Part shown: positions 1 to 5,662 of the stretch, piece after piece
Layout: each line of letters opens with the position of its first letter
Position numbering within the stretch: the first letter of the stretch is position 1
NCBI GenBank assembly: GCA_945486175.1
Contig: CALYTA010000078.1
Coordinates: forward strand, 1-5,782
DNA from: an uncultured Clostridia bacterium
Lineage (GTDB): Bacteria; Bacillota; Clostridia; Oscillospirales; Butyricicoccaceae
Reading direction: 5' to 3'
DNA length: 5,782 nucleotides
Position numbers and translations under genes: made by a program
Notes under the pieces: model-generated
What the model saw: the letters and a program-made list of their open reading frames with translations, nothing else
What the model was told of the DNA's origin: nothing
The model's database searches: none

Positions 1-1
1 T

Positions 2-1243
2 GAACAGGCCTTGCATGCGGATCTGGGCAAGAGCCGGATGGAGAGCTATATGTGCGAAATCGGCATGGTGTGCAGTGAACTGACATATATGACGAAACAT
101 GTGAGACAGTATGCGCGCGAACGGCGCGTGCGAACGCCGCTAGCACAGTATGTCTCGCGCAGCTATGTCAAGCCGTCGCCCTATGGCGTCACGCTGATTA
201 TGAGCCCGTGGAACTATCCATTTATGCTGACGCTCGACCCGCTCGTCGATGCGCTTGCGGCGGGCAATACGGCAGTCGTCAAGCCGAGCGCGTATTCGCC
301 CCATACCAGTGAGGTGCTGCGGGATATCCTCACGGAATGTTTTCTGCCGGACTATGTCGCCGTGGTTACCGGCGGGCGGGAGGAAAATGCCTGTCTGCTG
401 AATGAGCAGTTTGACTACATCTTTTTCACGGGCAGCCAGGCGGTCGGCAGGGAAGTCATGCGCCATGCGTCGGAGCATCTGACGCCGGTTGCGCTCGAAC
501 TGGGCGGAAAAAGCCCGTGTGTGGTGGATAAAACGGCAAAAATCAACCTTGCCGCGCGCCGCATTGTGTTCGGTAAATTCCTCAACTGTGGGCAGACCTG
601 TGTTGCGCCGGATTACATTTACTGCGACGTCGCAATTCGCGATGAACTGGTGTCCGCGATTCGCCGTGAAATCAGACGGCAGTTCGGTGCCGACGCACTT
701 GCCAATGAAAATTACGGAAAGATCATCAACCGGAAGCATTTTGACCGCATCAGCGGGTTGATTTCGCCGGAAAAGGTTGTTTTTGGCGGCAGGACGGATG
801 CCGAAGCGCTGCGCATTGAGCCGACCGTTCTGTGTCCGGCAGACTGGAATGATCCGGCCATGCAGGAGGAGATTTTCGGTCCGGTGCTGCCGGTGCTGAC
901 CTATGACCGGCTGGAGGATGCGCTGGAGGAAATCAATGCGCGTCCGCATCCGCTTGCATTTTATCTGTTCACGGAGGATAAAAAGACCGTGCGCCATGTC
1001 ACAGAGACCTGTGCGTTCGGCGGCGGCTGCATCAATGATACAATCATTCATCTCGCGACGACAAACATGGGCTTCGGCGGCGTCGGTGCAAGCGGCATGG
1101 GCGCATATCACGGAAAGACAGGCTTTGACGCATTTTCCCACCATAAGAGCATTGTGGATAAAAAAACATGGCTTGATCTGCCGATGCGCTACCAGCCATA
1201 TACTCAGCTGTATGAAAAGCTGGTCCGCGTATTTATGCGGTGA
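2..1243 (+). CDS. Class 3 (ALDH3-type) aldehyde dehydrogenase, 5' end missing
   Basis: NAD(P)-dependent oxidation of an aldehyde to a carboxylate; the substrate cannot be read from sequence. The frame is open from base 2 (Glu-Gln-Ala, then Leu from TTG at 11), matching the conserved ALDH3 stretch ending DLGKS, so the real start lies upstream. About 413 codons are present; family members are near 450-460 aa, so roughly 40-50 N-terminal residues are missing. Numbering from the TTG at 11, motifs are: SPWNYP with the oxyanion Asn68, KPS at 91-93 (cofactor), FTGS at 139-142, ELGGKSP with general-base Glu163, NCGQTC with nucleophile Cys197, and EIFGP at 287-291. The C-terminal GASGMGAYHGKTGFDAFSHHKS block is class 3. 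There is no hydrophobic C-terminal anchor like that of eukaryotic fatty aldehyde dehydrogenases, so it is probably cytosolic. It is convergent with iolG; a functional link to inositol is not shown. Confidence 0.96.
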   Translation, partial: EQALHADLGKSRMESYMCEIGMVCSELTYMTKHVRQYARERRVRTPLAQYVSRSYVKPSPYGVTLIMSPWNYPFMLTLDPLVDALAAGNTAVVKPSAYSPHTSEVLRDILTECFLPDYVAVVTGGREENACLLNEQFDYIFFTGSQAVGREVMRHASEHLTPVALELGGKSPCVVDKTAKINLAARRIVFGKFLNCGQTCVAPDYIYCDVAIRDELVSAIRREIRRQFGADALANENYGKIINRKHFDRISGLISPEKVVFGGRTDAEALRIEPTVLCPADWNDPAMQEEIFGPVLPVLTYDRLEDALEEINARPHPLAFYLFTEDKKTVRHVTETCAFGGGCINDTIIHLATTNMGFGGVGASGMGAYHGKTGFDAFSHHKSIVDKKTWLDLPMRYQPYTQLYEKLVRVFMR

Positions 1244-1244
1244 T

Positions 1245-1293
1245 AAAAAAACAGGTACCGATTCAGCACGGACTGATTCGATACCTGTTTTTT
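1245..1293. terminator. Bidirectional rho-independent terminator between convergent genes
   Basis: Arms at 1246-1266 and 1273-1293 form a 21-bp stem with two mismatches and a six-base loop. An A-run opens the left arm and a T-run closes the right arm, so the hairpin has a U-tract when read in either direction. It begins one base after the aldehyde dehydrogenase stop codon and lies about 95 bp beyond the iolG stop on the other strand. It is therefore likely to end both transcripts. Confidence 0.9.
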
Positions 1294-1308
1294 GTTGGAG
1301 ATTGCAAA

Positions 1309-1381
1309 CAGCTCCATTCCACCCTTTTTATTTTATATGGACGCTTGCGGGAGAGAGAAGGTCACTTGCGGAATGGAGCTG
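1309..1381. repeat. 12-bp perfect inverted repeat in the convergent intergenic region
   Basis: CAGCTCCATTCC at 1309-1320 is repeated inverted as GGAATGGAGCTG at 1370-1381, with 49 bases between. The right arm lies 7 bp beyond the iolG stop codon. There is no T-run beside the arms, so it is not a classic terminator. It could fold as a long-loop stem at the 3' end of the iolG mRNA, or it could be a remnant of something else. An imperfect direct repeat of CTTGCGG (from 1344 and 1365) sits inside. Function unknown. Confidence 0.5.
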
Positions 1382-1388
1382 GAATTGC

Positions 1389-2399
1389 TTAGTTGAGATA
1401 GAAGGCAGGGATTTCACCGGTCAGAATCGGTTCTTCTGCGCCGGTGGTCTGGGACTTGACGAGTGCATCTGCCGTGACTGCGGCAACGTAGCCGTCCCAT
1501 GCGGTCGGGCCTTCGACAACGCCGCGTTTTGCGCAGTCCACCCAGTTCTGGAGCTCGACATCATAGGAATCGATGAAGCGGTTGATCCAGCTCTGTTCAA
1601 TTGGCGTAGAGTAATAACCGTTTTTGCGCACGGACGGGAAGGACGGTGCCGGCATATGTACGACACCCTCTTCACAAATAACCTCACAGTTGATGTCATA
1701 GCCGAACTTGCAGTTGACAAACACTTCGAGGTCGATGATGACGCCGGATTTGGTTTTCAGCACCATGATCTGCGGATCGCGCAGAGCCGGATGGCTGTAC
1801 TTGGTTGTGCGCGGCATGAGAACCTGTGCGGAAACATATTCGTCATTGATGAGCCAGTGCAGGACATCGATTTCATGGATTGCCGTGTCATGGACTGCCA
1901 TCGGGGTGTCATAGTTTGTGCCTACTTCCGGATTTCTGTGTGTGCACTTCAGGATCAGCGGCTGGCCGAAGTCACCGGAATCCAGAATCGCCTTTACCTG
2001 GTTATAGCCTCTGTCATAGCGGCGCATAAAGCCAACCTGTACCAGATGTCTGCCGGATGCCATTTCCGCATCGACAATGTCCTTGCAGTCTGCCGCAGTT
2101 GTGGCAAGCGGCTTTTCGGTGAACACCGGCTTTCCGGCAGCGATTGCAGCGAGAACTGCTTCTTTGTGTGCGAAGCCGGGAGAGCAGACTACAAGCGCAT
2201 CGACTTCCGGATCATTCACAATCGACGGAATGTCCGTATAGTATTTTACACCGCCGGCAAGCTCCGCCGCAGCCTGTGCACCGGCTTCCATGACATCGCT
2301 CACCGCAACGACGGTGCAGCCCTGAAGCTTATACTGCAGACGTTTGATGTGTTCCTTGCCGATCGCGCCGCAACCGATTACACCAATTTTCAATTCCAT
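1389..2399 (-). CDS. iolG: Inositol 2-dehydrogenase (Gfo/Idh/MocA family)
   Basis: 336-aa cytosolic NAD-dependent oxidoreductase; the family enzyme oxidises myo-inositol to scyllo-inosose, the first step of inositol catabolism. From the chosen start: Rossmann motif GVIGCGAIGKEH at about 6-17, EKP with catalytic Lys96 and then LATT, the QVGFMRRYD signature near 121-129, and AVHDTAIHEIDVLHW with Asp171 and His175. The late GPTAWDGYVAAVT block also resembles Bacillus subtilis IolG as I recall it. Catalytic positions are each one residue before the reported B. subtilis Lys97/Asp172/His176, and length is close (344 aa there). An ATG at 2409-2411 would add four residues but overlaps the Shine-Dalgarno GGAGG (2405-2409), which sits 5 bases before the ATG at 2397-2399; hence this start. 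The gene appears monocistronic, with its own promoter and a terminator on each side. Close relatives can act on other inositol isomers or glucose, so the exact substrate is inferred. Confidence 0.92.
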   Translation of the reverse strand: MELKIGVIGCGAIGKEHIKRLQYKLQGCTVVAVSDVMEAGAQAAAELAGGVKYYTDIPSIVNDPEVDALVVCSPGFAHKEAVLAAIAAGKPVFTEKPLATTAADCKDIVDAEMASGRHLVQVGFMRRYDRGYNQVKAILDSGDFGQPLILKCTHRNPEVGTNYDTPMAVHDTAIHEIDVLHWLINDEYVSAQVLMPRTTKYSHPALRDPQIMVLKTKSGVIIDLEVFVNCKFGYDINCEVICEEGVVHMPAPSFPSVRKNGYYSTPIEQSWINRFIDSYDVELQNWVDCAKRGVVEGPTAWDGYVAAVTADALVKSQTTGAEEPILTGEIPAFYLN

Positions 2400-2421
2400 A
2401 GTAACCTCCATGTTCCAAAGA

Positions 2422-2441
2422 TGTGTGCTTACTGTGTGCTT
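2422..2441. repeat. Tandem direct repeat TGTGTGCTT, 11-bp period, in the iolG leader
   Basis: TGTGTGCTT occurs at 2422-2430 and again at 2433-2441, a period of 11 bp, which puts both copies on the same face of the helix. They lie between the proposed iolG -10 box and its ribosome binding site, roughly +7 to +27. This is a plausible regulator site, either for the LacI-type protein or for the AraC-type protein, whose family often uses direct half-sites. The core TGTGTGC also occurs by chance inside iolG (for example 1939-1945), so specificity is unproven. Confidence 0.4.
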
Positions 2442-2454
2442 TCTCTGTGGCTAT

Positions 2455-2484
2455 AGTATAACATTTGCGTGCAATAATGTGCAA
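2455..2484 (-). promoter_or_regulatory. iolG promoter with candidate operator in the spacer
   Basis: On the minus strand, -35 TTGCAC (2479-2484), an 18-bp spacer and -10 TATACT (2455-2460), preceded by TG in the extended -10 position. The predicted start is near 2448, giving a leader of about 50 nt. The spacer holds the inverted repeat TTGC-N2-GCAA (2465-2474). GTGCAATA (plus strand) is repeated at 2469-2476 and 2479-2486 with a 10-bp period, the second copy covering the -35. An AT-rich stretch follows upstream and may act as an UP-like element. Confidence 0.65.
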
Positions 2485-2579
2485 TATAAAAATGAGAAAT
2501 CCTTGAAAATCAGCCTATTATACGAAAAACAGATAAAATTTTTAGGCAAAATGCTGCAATATAAAGAATAGCACACGAA

Positions 2580-2604
2580 AACGCACACAAAGTATGTGTG
2601 CGTT
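2580..2604. repeat. 10-bp perfect inverted repeat between the lacI-type gene and iolG
   Basis: AACGCACACA (2580-2589) and TGTGTGCGTT (2595-2604) pair perfectly around a 5-base loop. Read on the minus strand the hairpin is followed by only four T residues, so it would be a weak second terminator behind the strong one at 2620-2652. It shares the GCACACA core with the repeats in the iolG leader and with the lacI-type promoter, and it lies about 95 bp upstream of the iolG -35. A distal operator for looping is therefore an alternative. The bases between here and the iolG promoter (about 2487-2579) are AT-rich, and I see no gene there. Confidence 0.5.
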
Positions 2605-2619
2605 GTAAGAAAAATGTGC

Positions 2620-2652
2620 AAAAAAAACGCCCACCGATCAATCGGTGGGCGT
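2620..2652 (-). terminator. Rho-independent terminator of the lacI-type gene
   Basis: An 11-bp perfect GC-rich stem (2627-2637 with 2642-2652) around a TCAA tetraloop (plus strand) is followed on the minus strand by a run of eight T residues (2620-2627). It lies 11 bp beyond the stop codon at 2664-2666. Its strength implies that iolG is not simply cotranscribed with the regulator. Confidence 0.93.
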
Positions 2653-2663
2653 GAACTGCGTTG

Positions 2664-3686
2664 TCAGAGCATCTGCCTGATCTGAATGGCAAGATCGGTA
2701 TAGGCGTATTCCGGGATTGGAAGGCCGTTTACCGTGTGGTCGTAGAGCAGGAGCAGGGGGCGGTAGCCCTGTGCAAACGGATCCTGTTCGATGATGGCAT
2801 CAATTCTGCCGCGCCGAAGGTCTTCCCGGTTTTCTTCATTGAGGTCGAACCCGATAACGCGAAGCCGGCCGGTCAGGCCGAGGTGCGCGATGGCATCGCA
2901 TACGCCGCGCGTGCCGTTTGCGGCGACATAGACGCCGCGCAGGTCGGGATGCTCCTCAACGGCATGGAGGATGATTTCATACGCATAATCATCGCGGTTA
3001 AAACAGCTTTGCAGCGGCAAAAGCTGTAAATTCGGACAATTTTCTTCGATTTCTGTATTGAACGAGGTATAGCGCTGTTTGTGCGCATAGTGGGTCAGGT
3101 GGGCGGTGATGGGAAGCACCTTGCCGCCGTCCGGCAGCATCAGGTTCATCAGTCCGGCGGCAACACGTCCACCGCGTTCGTTGTCCATACCGACATAGCA
3201 GAGACGCCCGCAGCCGGGCAGATCACCGTTGAATGTCACGATCGGCAGGCCGCCTTCAGCGAGCGAAGCGAGATAGTCGCAGACACCCTGGTCGCTCGAC
3301 GGTGAGATGGCGAGCGCGTTGATGCCGAGCGCGAGCAGCTCATCAATGCACGCAATCTGTTCCTTTGGTTCGATGCGCTCCAGCGTTCGGATGTGCACTG
3401 TGACGCTGAGTGCACACAGCTTTTCCTGCGCAGCCCTGGCACCTTCGGCGACGAGCTGCATTGTCGGCGTTTCGATGGTCGTGATGATGACGCCGATGCA
3501 GAGGGATTGGGGTTTGATTCGGGGCGCAGCGCGGTGTTTTTTTTCAAAATATCCGAGTTCCGTCGCAATATTGCGGATTTTTTCCTCCAGCTCGGGCTTA
3601 ACCCGGCCGCGATTGTGCAGAACACGGTCCACCGTTCCGCGGGACACACCTGCCGCCTGCGCAATCTGCTGTATGGTAACCGCCAT
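2664..3686 (-). CDS. LacI-family transcriptional regulator with Peripla_BP_4-type sensor domain
   Basis: 340-aa DNA-binding protein, probably a repressor released by a sugar or polyol. Residues 3-46 are the LacI-type helix-turn-helix (TIQQIAQAAGVSRGTVDRVL, then the NRGRV turn). About 62-335 is a periplasmic-binding-protein fold: IGVII at 64-68, AISPSS at 126-131, IVTFNGD at 149-155, YVGMDNERGGRVAAG at 164-178, and VIGFDLNEENREDLRRGRI at 277-295. The GTVDRVL.NRGRV version of the helix is typical of the subgroup with ribose/LsrB-like sensors that often sits beside polyol and sugar genes. The linker after the HTH lacks the usual PNxxAxxL hinge helix; the position of the intercalating Leu appears to be Pro55. 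The start is the ATG at 3684-3686, with AGGAGG (3693-3698) 6 bases upstream; an in-frame GTG at 3710 would overlap nothing useful and has no such site. Adjacency suggests that it controls itself and iolG; the inducer is unknown. Confidence 0.92.
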   Translation of the reverse strand: MAVTIQQIAQAAGVSRGTVDRVLHNRGRVKPELEEKIRNIATELGYFEKKHRAAPRIKPQSLCIGVIITTIETPTMQLVAEGARAAQEKLCALSVTVHIRTLERIEPKEQIACIDELLALGINALAISPSSDQGVCDYLASLAEGGLPIVTFNGDLPGCGRLCYVGMDNERGGRVAAGLMNLMLPDGGKVLPITAHLTHYAHKQRYTSFNTEIEENCPNLQLLPLQSCFNRDDYAYEIILHAVEEHPDLRGVYVAANGTRGVCDAIAHLGLTGRLRVIGFDLNEENREDLRRGRIDAIIEQDPFAQGYRPLLLLYDHTVNGLPIPEYAYTDLAIQIRQML

Positions 3687-3735
3687 GCTGATCCTCCTCG
3701 AAACTGCCACATGCAGGATAATTTATACTGTCATC

Positions 3736-3764
3736 AGAATAGCACATTGTGTGCACAAATGCAA
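3736..3764 (-). promoter_or_regulatory. lacI-type gene promoter with palindromic operator filling the spacer
   Basis: On the minus strand, -35 TTGCAT (3759-3764), a 17-bp spacer and -10 TATTCT (3736-3741). The spacer 3742-3758 (plus strand GCACATTGTGTGCACAA) consists of two overlapping inverted repeats: GCACA-N3-TGTGC (3742-3754) and TTGTG-N2-CACAA (3747-3758). A palindrome lying exactly between -35 and -10 is a standard position for repression, so autoregulation is likely. The 88-bp gap to the AraC-type gene contains no clear terminator, so some read-through from that gene is possible. Confidence 0.65.
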
Positions 3765-3774
3765 GTGCCCGCGC

Positions 3775-4617
3775 TTATCTCCACATCATCCGGAACTGGA
3801 GCGGTGTGATGCCGGTCATCCGTTTGAATACCATGATGAAATGCGAGGCGTTGCTGAAGCCGCAGATATCTGCAATTTCCTCGATGCTGCGCGAGGTGGT
3901 GGAGAGCATCTGCCGCGCGCTGCGGATGCGCACGGTCTGGATGTACTGGTGCGGGGTGATGCCGCGGATGTTTTTGAACTGGCGGATAAAATAACACGAG
4001 CTGAGCGCGGACATGTGCGCGAGACTCTCATTGGACAGGTCGGCATCGCCGTAATGTGTCTCAATATAAGCGGCAGAGCGGTCGATGACCTGTTCGATTT
4101 CGCTTTTGCGAGTCTGTTCTGGCAGCTGCGCAAGCAGTGCGAGCAGGGTGTGGACGTGGACAGACACCGTGTGCACATTCATGTCCTGTTTTTGTGCGGC
4201 AGCGAGAATTTCAGAAAAACACGCCTCGATTTTTCCCTCCGGATCGACGGGCAGGATAACACCGTGGGTCTGTGTGATGAGGTTTGTATACGCTTCGCTT
4301 CCAGCCCCAACGAAATGGAACCAGCGCATCCGCAGCTCATCCGAAGCCGCAGCATACCGATGCGGCCTGCGGCAGTCGAGCAGAACGAGGGACCCTGCAG
4401 GAGCAACACGGCTTTCTCCGCCGTATTCGACAGACAGCTGTCCGTCATCAACCAGAATGAGCTGGCATACGTCCAGATGGTCGCGTGCAACCTCGTATTC
4501 GCGGTTGCAGCGGTAATCCCCGGCATGCGGGGTAAAATACAGGCAGCTTTGCGTAAACGAATCCGCCTCATGATAATAACGGCTGGAGCCGGGCAGAACG
4601 CCGATGTCTGCCAGCAT
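3775..4617 (-). CDS. AraC-family transcriptional regulator with cupin sensor domain
   Basis: 280-aa regulator. The N-terminal part (about 10-110) looks like the AraC arabinose-binding-type cupin: LILVDDGQLSVEYGG at 53-67, then GSLVLLDCRRPHRY at 75-88 and RWFHFVGAG at 98-106. The C-terminal part (about 175-276) is the double helix-turn-helix: first helix pair near LSNESLAHMSALSSCYFIRQFK (194-215), second near SIEEIADICGFSNASHFIMVFK (244-265), closing with the family's TPLQFR (271-276). Such proteins usually activate nearby carbohydrate genes when the cupin binds a sugar. The start is the ATG at 4615-4617, with AAGGAGG (4626-4632) 8 bases upstream; the in-frame GTG at 4623 is only 2 bases from that site. 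It lies upstream of the LacI-type gene on the same strand and divergent from the carboxypeptidase. Ligand and targets cannot be read; candidates are iolG, the LacI-type gene, or the divergent operon. Confidence 0.93.
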   Translation of the reverse strand: MLADIGVLPGSSRYYHEADSFTQSCLYFTPHAGDYRCNREYEVARDHLDVCQLILVDDGQLSVEYGGESRVAPAGSLVLLDCRRPHRYAAASDELRMRWFHFVGAGSEAYTNLITQTHGVILPVDPEGKIEACFSEILAAAQKQDMNVHTVSVHVHTLLALLAQLPEQTRKSEIEQVIDRSAAYIETHYGDADLSNESLAHMSALSSCYFIRQFKNIRGITPHQYIQTVRIRSARQMLSTTSRSIEEIADICGFSNASHFIMVFKRMTGITPLQFRMMWR

Positions 4618-4652
4618 ATGCACTTCCTCCTTCCGGGATGTACTGCTTTTCG

Positions 4653-4677
4653 ATGGTATGATACAGAATTATACCAT
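4653..4677. promoter_or_regulatory. Promoter of the AraC-type gene within a 25-bp palindrome
   Basis: ATGGTAT (4653-4659) and ATACCAT (4671-4677) form a perfect 7-bp inverted repeat with 11 bases between; several inner positions also match. The right half, read on the minus strand, is an extended -10, TGGTATAAT (-10 at 4668-4673), about 50 bp before the AraC-type start codon; no good -35 is visible. The left half read on the plus strand, TGGTATGAT (4654-4662), also resembles an extended -10. The element may be an operator over the AraC-type promoter, two facing promoters, or both. Confidence 0.5.
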
Positions 4678-4709
4678 AGCGGCGCGAAAAAGGAAAGCGG
4701 GAGCCGGTG

Positions 4710-4741
4710 CATGCGCGGCGTACAATGGCATTCCGCGCATG
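4710..4741. repeat. 9-bp inverted repeat beside the carboxypeptidase promoter
   Basis: CATGCGCGG (4710-4718) and CCGCGCATG (4733-4741) are perfect inverted copies 14 bases apart. The right arm falls inside the -35/-10 spacer of the plus-strand promoter and the left arm just upstream of the -35. Binding across it could control the carboxypeptidase operon. No T-run follows, so a terminator is unlikely. Confidence 0.45.
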
Positions 4742-4754
4742 GGTGTGGTATAAT
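4725..4754 (+). promoter_or_regulatory. Promoter of the LD-carboxypeptidase operon
   Basis: A consensus -10 TATAAT (4749-4754) is preceded by TG in the extended position (TGGTATAAT). The -35 is weak: ATGGCA (4725-4730) at 18-bp spacing is the best match. The predicted start is near 4761, which would give a very short leader just before the AGGAGG at 4765-4770. Confidence 0.7.
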
Positions 4755-4778
4755 GAAAACGAACAGGAGGCGGTGCTC

Positions 4779-5630
4779 ATGAAAAGTCAGAGCTGCTGCG
4801 GACAGCATGCGCCGCTTGCGGGCATTCAAACAGCCGGGCTGGTTTGCTGTTCCAATGGGCTGCCGGCATCTGCGTCGGCTGAACTGGAACACCTGCGGGG
4901 TGTGCTTGCGGACTGCGGAATCAAAACAGTGTGCAGTGCGCATCTGTATGCAGCGGATGGCGCGCGCAGCGGCAGTGCGGCACAGCGGGCGGAAAGTTTG
5001 ATGGCATTTTACCGTGACCCGGACATCGATGCGGTTTTTGATGTGTCCGGCGGCGATATCGCAAATGAGATTCTGCCGTACCTGGATTTTTCTGTGATCG
5101 CCGGAGCAAAAAACCGCTATGGCGAGCCGAAACAGCTGTGGGGTTACAGTGACCTGACTGTTTTGCTGAACGCCATTTATGCTGAGACCGGAAATCCGGG
5201 CGTGCTGTACCAGATGCGGCATTTCGCACCCGAACGGTCGGACAATCTGTTCTCGTTCCGCTATTCATTTGTACAGGGGAACGAGATGTCCGGCATCGTG
5301 GCAGGCGGCAACATCCGCTGCCTGCTCAAGCTCGCCGGAACACGGTATTTTCCCGACCTGCGCGGGAAGATTCTGCTGCTCGAGGCGCGCAGCGGCTTGC
5401 AGCCGCAGATGATTGCTTTTCTCAGCCAGATGCAGCAGATGGGCGTTTTTGAACAGGCCAGCGGCATCCTGCTCGGTACGTTTACGCAGCTGGAGCGTGA
5501 AGGACAGCGGATGGAACCGCTTGTACAGCAGTTTGCCGGACAGCTTCCGATTGCAAAGACCGATGACATCGGGCATGCGGCGGACGCGGCGGCAATTGTC
5601 ATTGGAACACATATGCATCTGTCGGCCTGA
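4779..5630 (+). CDS. S66-family LD-carboxypeptidase (LdcA/MccF-like)
   Basis: 283-aa serine peptidase of family S66. Members either trim the terminal D-alanine from murein tetrapeptides in the cytoplasm (LdcA) or cleave amide bonds such as those in microcin C (MccF). The catalytic set is visible: nucleophile Ser124 in GYSDLT (122-127), Glu202 in LLLEARSG, and His266 in DDIGH. Family landmarks include VSGGDIANEILPYLDF at 89-104 and GGNIRCLLKLAGTRYFPDL at 176-194. Length fits the family (about 280-340 aa). No signal peptide is seen, so it is cytoplasmic; two Cys pairs (6-7 and 23-24) near the N-terminus are unusual but unexplained. The start is the ATG at 4779-4781, with AGGAGG (4765-4770) 8 bases upstream; an upstream in-frame GTG at 4707 lies before the promoter. 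It is divergent from the AraC-type gene and probably cotranscribed with the next gene. Murein recycling versus peptide-antibiotic immunity cannot be decided here. Confidence 0.9.
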   Translation: MKSQSCCGQHAPLAGIQTAGLVCCSNGLPASASAELEHLRGVLADCGIKTVCSAHLYAADGARSGSAAQRAESLMAFYRDPDIDAVFDVSGGDIANEILPYLDFSVIAGAKNRYGEPKQLWGYSDLTVLLNAIYAETGNPGVLYQMRHFAPERSDNLFSFRYSFVQGNEMSGIVAGGNIRCLLKLAGTRYFPDLRGKILLLEARSGLQPQMIAFLSQMQQMGVFEQASGILLGTFTQLEREGQRMEPLVQQFAGQLPIAKTDDIGHAADAAAIVIGTHMHLSA

Positions 5631-5662
5631 CCGGCAGAACACGGGAAAAGGGAGGCGACAGC

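Noticed and set aside
140..1144. Minus-strand open frame of 334 codons opposite the aldehyde dehydrogenase
   Set aside because: The plus-strand frame carries every ALDH catalytic motif; the antisense product is low-complexity and lacks a plausible ribosome binding site.
2397..2411. Upstream ATG for iolG at 2409-2411
   Set aside because: This ATG overlaps the GGAGG that serves the ATG at 2397-2399 and has only a weak purine stretch ahead of it. The shorter form also lines up with B. subtilis IolG at its N-terminus.
903..2456. Plus-strand open frame of 517 codons across the end of the aldehyde dehydrogenase and all of iolG
   Set aside because: It crosses the bidirectional terminator and is antisense to the clearly recognisable IolG. 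The translation is rich in Cys, Arg and His with no family resemblance. It is a shadow of GC-rich codon use.
2580..2652. Two adjacent hairpins read as a riboswitch or small RNA ahead of iolG
   Set aside because: The stronger one is an ordinary terminator of the upstream gene, and both lie well upstream of the proposed iolG start point. They would not be in its leader, and no known riboswitch core is recognisable.
4707..4778. Longer carboxypeptidase form from the GTG at 4707
   Set aside because: It would place the consensus -10 (4749-4754) inside the gene, and there is no ribosome binding site before the GTG. The ATG at 4779-4781 has AGGAGG at good spacing.
3307..4782. Plus-strand open frame of 491 codons opposite the two regulator genes
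   Set aside because: It is antisense to the LacI-type and AraC-type genes, both supported by domain motifs and ribosome binding sites. Its product has no recognisable domain.
4179..5222. Minus-strand open frame of 347 codons over the AraC/carboxypeptidase boundary
   Set aside because: It runs through both divergent promoters, overlaps two well-supported genes in wrong frames and has no domain signature.
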